Origin: Patescibacteria group bacterium
GTDB taxonomy: Bacteria > Patescibacteriota > Kazan-3B-28 > UBA10110
Assembly: GCA_003524745.1 (NCBI GenBank)
Contig: DQGN01000012.1
Location: 7,434-13,051 of the forward strand
Length of the DNA: 5,618 nucleotides
Reading direction: 5' to 3'
The notes under the pieces were generated by a model, which saw only the letters and a program-made list of their open reading frames with translations, did no database searches and was not told the DNA's origin. Every line of letters starts with the position of its first letter. The first letter of the stretch is position 1. Positions 5,010-5,618 of this stretch are shown piece after piece. Both the position numbers and the translations under genes were made by a program.

Positions 5010-5590
5010 AGAGCAGACACCATTTCCCAAATATCCCGAGCTACTTTTTCTACCAATTGATCGCCGTTAATCTTGATCAGGGATTTTTGTTGGCGATAGT
5101 ATCCCGTTACTTCTTTGGCTCTCTCTTGGAATACTTTAATCCGGGCAACCACAGTTTTAGGATTAGCATCATCCAACCGACCTTCGATTTTGGCCCGGCT
5201 GATCAAGCGCTCTTTTGCCACTTTATTAGGCAAGTCTACCAAAACCATAATAGCTTGGCGCTTAAACTTGTCCTGAACTTTTCGGAGTAATTTAATTTGC
5301 AGCAGACGGCGGGGATAACCATCAAAAACAATTTGCCGATGTTTCGGCGCTTTAGCCACAAAATTGTGCACTAATTGCGAGGTGATTCTTTCGGGAACCA
5401 AGCCCCCTTTATCCATATATTTTTTCACATCCTGCCACCCCGCCCGTTTGCGGGAAACGGCGTCGCGGAGCAGTTCACCCATATTCATATGTTCGGCATG
5501 CAATTTTTTAACTAACAACTCGGCTTGGGTGCTTTTCCCGCTGCCGGGTCCCCCATAAATAATAATATCCGGCTTGATTTTAGAGTTCAT
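5006..5590 (-). CDS. adk: Adenylate kinase, short-lid type
   Basis: Cytosolic nucleoside monophosphate kinase, expected to catalyse ATP + AMP = 2 ADP. The 194-residue protein has a P-loop GGPGSGKST at 13-21, an NMP-binding segment MGELLRDA at 37-44 with Arg42, and the DGYPR motif at 90-94. Gln98 sits where adenylate kinases hold the AMP base. Arg128 and Arg132 flank a short lid around GRLDD (137-141), with Arg150 further on. The lid lacks the cysteine zinc site and the long insert of the 210-220-residue forms, which fits the length. The Thr of the usual STGD motif is Met37, and GELLRD resembles UMP/CMP kinases, so the preferred substrate is slightly uncertain. The ATG start lies inside the end of secY just before the P-loop strand, with no Shine-Dalgarno. 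Its TGA stop overlaps the map start as ATGA. Confidence 0.93.
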   Translation of the reverse strand: MNSKIKPDIIIYGGPGSGKSTQAELLVKKLHAEHMNMGELLRDAVSRKRAGWQDVKKYMDKGGLVPERITSQLVHNFVAKAPKHRQIVFDGYPRRLLQIKLLRKVQDKFKRQAIMVLVDLPNKVAKERLISRAKIEGRLDDANPKTVVARIKVFQERAKEVTGYYRQQKSLIKINGDQLVEKVARDIWEMVSAL

Positions 5591-5618
5591 CGTATTTTTT
5601 CATCACTAACTGAGCTTT
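5580..5618 (-). CDS. secY: SecY preprotein translocase subunit, C-terminal tail (partial)
   Basis: Only the last 12 codons and a TAA stop lie in the window; the gene continues beyond the right edge. The visible tail reads KAQLVMKKYDEL. It resembles the cytosolic C-terminus of SecY, where an (A/S)QL-hydrophobic-x-x-x-Y motif is common after the tenth membrane helix. SecY forms the membrane channel for Sec-dependent secretion. The position directly upstream of adk and map is the standard secY-adk-map order, which supports the call more than the short sequence does. The frame runs 11 nt into adk, so the two genes overlap and adk translation may be coupled to secY. Too little is present to judge anything about function. 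Confidence 0.8.
   Translation of the reverse strand, partial: KAQLVMKKYDEL

Noticed and set aside
4248..5030. map starting at the upstream ATG at 5030
   Set aside because: It would add MGNGVCS from inside adk; the ATGA overlap at 5009 and the family N-terminus fit better.

Overview
The window is one continuous block of housekeeping translation genes, all on the minus strand. It is the downstream end of the spectinomycin/alpha ribosomal-protein cluster joined to the rplM-rpsI pair. In transcription order (high to low coordinates) it holds the last codons of secY, adk, map, infA, rpmJ, rpsM, rpsK, rpsD, rpoA, rplQ, rplM and rpsI. This order is classic for bacteria. rpmJ (37 codons) is too short for most open-reading-frame cut-offs, but its zinc-ligand pattern identifies it clearly.

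Organism: certainly a bacterium (bacterial S4, S13, L17, L36, IF1 and RNA polymerase alpha) using TGA as a stop at the end of adk. I lean towards a small-genome lineage such as the Candidate Phyla Radiation/Patescibacteria, with moderate confidence. The reasons are tightly packed or overlapping genes, a divergent short-lid adenylate kinase, a lysine-rich N-terminal extension on S11, a cysteine-free S4, and almost no Shine-Dalgarno sequences. These are impressions from reading, not a phylogeny.

Layout: 5580-5618 is the SecY C-terminus, overlapping adk by 11 nt. adk and map overlap by 4 nt (ATGA). A 50-nt AT-rich gap after map carries a near-consensus sigma-70-type promoter, so infA onward can probably be transcribed separately. 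infA, rpmJ and rpsM are nearly fused (1-nt gap, then 1-nt overlap). A 96-nt gap before rpsK holds two short tandem-repeat arrays and a small inverted repeat. An 83-nt AT-rich gap precedes rpsD. rpoA follows with a GTG start and the only strong Shine-Dalgarno in the window. rplQ, rplM and rpsI follow with gaps of 4 nt or less, or overlap. No stretch over 300 bases lacks a gene.

How the genes work together: the products build both ribosomal subunits (S4, S9, S11, S13; L13, L17, L36), start translation (IF1), remove initiator methionine (MetAP), supply the polymerase alpha subunit, balance adenylates (Adk) and form the secretion channel (SecY).

I found no undescribed system. The points most worth a second look are the heptamer array behind rpsM, the tetramer array in front of rpsK, the altered nucleotide-site residue in Adk, the internal infA promoter, and the unusual initiation signals.
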